Below are positions 24,000 to 26,601 of a DNA stretch of 26,601 nt, piece by piece. The stretch comes from CAWVWD01 sp965662365 (GTDB lineage: Bacteria; Bacteroidota; Bacteroidia; Chitinophagales; Saprospiraceae). The stretch covers positions 1 to 26,601 of the forward strand of contig CBFIHR010000061.1 in the NCBI GenBank assembly GCA_965662365.1. The letters run 5' to 3'. The notes under the pieces were generated by a model. The model had not been told where the DNA came from. It saw only the letters and a program-made list of their open reading frames with translations, and searched no databases. The position numbers and the translations under genes are program-made. Position 1 is the first letter of the stretch; each line of letters opens with the position of its first letter.

Positions 24000-26601
24000 A
24001 TGAACTTAAAAATAATCTCAGCGGGAGCAGGAAGTGGGAAAACGTATCGTTTGACACAGGAAATGGTCGCCTTACTAAATCCCGATAACCCTAATCGAGT
24101 ACGTGCCAACGGTATTATTGCCACAACGTTTACTAATAAAGCAGCGGCAGAATTGCAAGAAAGAGTACGAACAAAACTCTTGGAAGAGGGCTTGATCGCA
24201 GAAGCCGATGAACTTACCAATGCACTAATTGGAACGGTTCACGGTTTGGGTGTGAAGCTATTAAAACGGTTTGCATTTGAAGCCGGCGTGTCGCCCGAAG
24301 TCGATATTATTGCGGACGAAGACCAGCAAACAATGTTCAATCAGTCGCTTGCCGCAATATTGACTCCGAAGCTGATTTCTACAATGGAAGCACTGGCAGA
24401 ACGACTGGGATTGAACAAAAAAGAACGGTACGACTGGCGAATCGAGGTAAAGCGATTAACCGATATTGCTCGTGCAAATGCAATGGACCTTCCGACTTTG
24501 GAAAAATCAAAACGCAATTCGATTGATTCTTTTTTTCAATTATTAAATGCAAAAAAAACAACTCTTTCCGTTGATGATTTTAATAATAATTTATTAGAGT
24601 TATTGGATACGACGATTCAAACATTAATCAATAATGACGATAGTACGAAAACGACAAAGGGGGCAATCAATACATTCAAACAATTTCAAATAAAACTCCA
24701 AAATAAAGGTGAACTCAACTGGCACGAATGGGCAAAAATCACTAAAACTGCCAGTAAAGTTGGCAAAAAAAGTCGGGAAGATGCCAAAGAATTGAAAGAA
24801 TTCGCAGAAAAAGTCGAGGAAAATCCAGCTTTTCAAGCGGATATTAAAGCCTTTATTTCCAATTTATTTGATTTGGCGATCAGTGCAATTAAAGAATATG
24901 ATACCTATAAAAAACGTCGTGGCCTGATTGATTATATTGATATGGAAATCAGCGTCAAGCGATTATTAGAAAATGAAGTAGTGCAGGAAGTTTTGGCGGA
25001 GGAAGTGGATTTATTGATGGTCGATGAGTTTCAAGATACAAGTCCGATACAATTAGAAATATTTTGGAAACTGTCTCAATTTGCTAAATTTTCGATTTGG
25101 GTAGGTGATCCGAAACAGAGTATTTATGGTTTTCGTGGGGCAGATCCAGAACTTATGCAGGCTATCATTAAACAAACGGGCGGTGTAAAACCTGAAGACA
25201 TTCAGGAATTTTCGTGGCGTTCTCGTCAAGATTTGGTACACGCTGTGAATGCTATTTTTGTAAAAGCATTTCCAAATTTACCAGTCGAACAAATTGCCTT
25301 AAAACCTGCTCCGCCAAAAGTCAAATCCAAAGAACCGTTCGAGCAAGATAACGCCTTGATTCACTGGCATTATCAGAAAGATACCCCTGGCAAACAAATG
25401 CCCGGCAAACCGTGGATGGAAAACTGCATTGCAGAGAATATTAAAACGGAACTCTTGGAAAAAGGCGTAATTGTCAATCCGAAAGATGAAGATGGGATTC
25501 GTCCCGTTCAGCCTGGCGATATTGCAGTTTTGTGTCGCTCGAATCACGAATGTTTGACGATGGCAGAAGCCTTGCATCGAACGGGATTGAAAGCCGCAAT
25601 TTCAAGAAATGGCTTATTGAAAACGGCAGAAGCTCGACTAATTTTGGCGTGTTTAAAGTTTGTTTTGAATCAAGCAGATTCGTTGTCGATTGCCGAAATT
25701 TTGCTTTTGGCGAGTAAAAAAGATATCGAAACTATCATTGAAAATCGACTGGATTTTTTAGAAAAAAGAGAAAGTAAATACGATGATTGGGCAACCGAAG
25801 ATGATTTTATTGAGCGTTTGCACGACTTGCGAAAAGAGGTTTTGGAATTGTCGAGTACAGAGATTCTGAACTTGGTTATTGAGTCGCTCGACTTACGTCG
25901 AATTATCGCCGGTTGGGGAAATTTAGACCAACGCTTCGCCAATGTCGATGCCTTGCGAAAATATGCCTTGCAATATGAAGAAAATTGTAACCGTTTGCAC
26001 ACAGCCGCTTCGCTCGGTGGATTTTTGCTGTGGTTGAGTGATTTAGAAACGAATGGCGTTGATAATCAAGGTTCTGGAGCCGGAAAAGAGGCGGTCAATG
26101 TCTTGACGTATCACAAATCAAAAGGTTTAGAATGGCCAGTTGTGATTTGTCATTCGATGGAACAAAACCTCCGTGATGACGTTTGGGGCGTTTCGATTAT
26201 TCCTGAAAAAGACGAGATTGATTTGGACGATATTTTGGGTAACCGTTGGTTACGATATTGGATAAATCCGTTTGCTGACCAAATTGGTAAATCAAAATTA
26301 GAGGAAAATATTAACGCAAGTGATGCTAAAAAACAAGCAACAAAAGCGGCTTTGGCGGAAGAGGCGAGGTTGTTATATGTTGGTTTGACTCGTGCGAGAG
26401 ATTACCTGATTATTCCGTCAAGGCAATATAAATTTACAAAATGGCTGAATCGCTGCTGGTTTGAAGGCAACGAAAGCATACAGGTTTTAGACCCTTATTT
26501 GGCGGGCAATGGCGAAACAGGAACGTACGAAAGTCCGTGGTTTTGGAACGATGAAAATATTCCGTTGGATACCGTAGTCAAGGTCTTTTCGCAGCATTTT
26601 T
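24000..26601 (+). CDS. UvrD/RecB-like (AddA-type) DNA helicase-nuclease, 5' part
   Basis: The first 867 codons are visible; the frame runs off the window end. The ATG at 24000 follows a TAA in the same frame (23997-23999), so it is the earliest start. Superfamily 1A motifs: GAGSGKT (9-15), TTFTNKAAAELQERV, IGTVHGLG, VDEFQDTS (341-348, with DE at 342-343), VGDPKQSIYGFRG (368-380), YHKSKGLEWPVV (704-715) and LLYVGLTRARDYLI (791-804, arginine R798). The block LHTAASLGGFLLWLSDLE is typical of AddA/RecB subunits. The family is normally about 1,000-1,100 residues and often ends in a RecB-type PD-(D/E)XK nuclease domain, which is beyond the edge. Together with an AddB partner it would process double-strand breaks; no partner is visible. 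Confidence 0.9.
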   Translation, partial: MNLKIISAGAGSGKTYRLTQEMVALLNPDNPNRVRANGIIATTFTNKAAAELQERVRTKLLEEGLIAEADELTNALIGTVHGLGVKLLKRFAFEAGVSPEVDIIADEDQQTMFNQSLAAILTPKLISTMEALAERLGLNKKERYDWRIEVKRLTDIARANAMDLPTLEKSKRNSIDSFFQLLNAKKTTLSVDDFNNNLLELLDTTIQTLINNDDSTKTTKGAINTFKQFQIKLQNKGELNWHEWAKITKTASKVGKKSREDAKELKEFAEKVEENPAFQADIKAFISNLFDLAISAIKEYDTYKKRRGLIDYIDMEISVKRLLENEVVQEVLAEEVDLLMVDEFQDTSPIQLEIFWKLSQFAKFSIWVGDPKQSIYGFRGADPELMQAIIKQTGGVKPEDIQEFSWRSRQDLVHAVNAIFVKAFPNLPVEQIALKPAPPKVKSKEPFEQDNALIHWHYQKDTPGKQMPGKPWMENCIAENIKTELLEKGVIVNPKDEDGIRPVQPGDIAVLCRSNHECLTMAEALHRTGLKAAISRNGLLKTAEARLILACLKFVLNQADSLSIAEILLLASKKDIETIIENRLDFLEKRESKYDDWATEDDFIERLHDLRKEVLELSSTEILNLVIESLDLRRIIAGWGNLDQRFANVDALRKYALQYEENCNRLHTAASLGGFLLWLSDLETNGVDNQGSGAGKEAVNVLTYHKSKGLEWPVVICHSMEQNLRDDVWGVSIIPEKDEIDLDDILGNRWLRYWINPFADQIGKSKLEENINASDAKKQATKAALAEEARLLYVGLTRARDYLIIPSRQYKFTKWLNRCWFEGNESIQVLDPYLAGNGETGTYESPWFWNDENIPLDTVVKVFSQHF

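Noticed and set aside
23975..26002. Several minus-strand and one plus-strand short frames at the window end
   Set aside because: All are shadows of the continuous AddA-like frame that starts at 24000 and runs off the window.
1..26601. tRNA, rRNA, CRISPR arrays, IS elements, toxin-antitoxin or phage defence systems
   Set aside because: I looked on both strands and saw no cloverleaf, no regularly spaced repeats, no transposase motifs and no defence gene cluster; RecQ and the AddA-like helicase are ordinary repair proteins here.

Overview
The window looks like chromosomal DNA of a member of the Bacteroidota, possibly Saprospiria-like (the lower rank is a guess). The DNA is AT-rich. Seven genes or divergent promoter regions carry an exact TAnnTTTG -7 box, the Bacteroidota sigma factor signature. 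Most start codons lack a Shine-Dalgarno sequence, several signal peptides end in -GQ, and family content such as DUF5916 and DUF3667 proteins also points to this phylum. No tRNA, rRNA, CRISPR array, transposase, phage gene or recognisable defence island was seen.

Layout. 1-5.2 kb: a DUF5916 outer-membrane-type protein, an unrecognised lipoprotein and a plant-like acyl-ACP desaturase. 5.6-8.5 kb: purA, then a convergent PBP4-type D,D-carboxypeptidase. 8.7-11.8 kb: a DUF3667 membrane protein convergent with a RecQ helicase. 12-17.2 kb, all on the minus strand: a YD-rich lipoprotein, a 42-residue WG-repeat remnant, ribD, a FadB/FadJ-like beta-oxidation fusion and a C-terminally anchored unknown protein. 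17.5-21 kb: fabG, a GT2 glycosyltransferase whose C-terminus is a fragment of a GT4 enzyme, a PPP-type phosphatase, and rpmA and rplU. 21.3-23.7 kb: kdsA, a small secreted protein with an exceptionally strong Shine-Dalgarno, and an epoxide-hydrolase-like alpha/beta hydrolase. 24 kb to the end: the first 867 codons of an AddA/RecB-like UvrD-family helicase, cut by the window edge.

Themes. Lipid and envelope metabolism dominates: fabG and the desaturase (fatty acid synthesis), the fadJ-like gene (degradation), kdsA and the GT2 gene (LPS inner core) and PBP4 (peptidoglycan). The rest is nucleotide or cofactor synthesis, ribosomal proteins and DNA repair helicases.

I found no obvious new multi-gene system. 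The observations that best merit follow-up are: (1) a 36-bp inverted repeat with an internal hairpin, placed in the predicted leaders of both divergent genes at 17.2-17.5 kb; (2) the GT2-GT4 chimera, which looks like a deletion scar; (3) a full anti-SD complement in front of one small secreted protein; (4) two genes whose -7 box sits only 4-5 nt before the ATG; and (5) one terminator stem sequence used at two convergent junctions.
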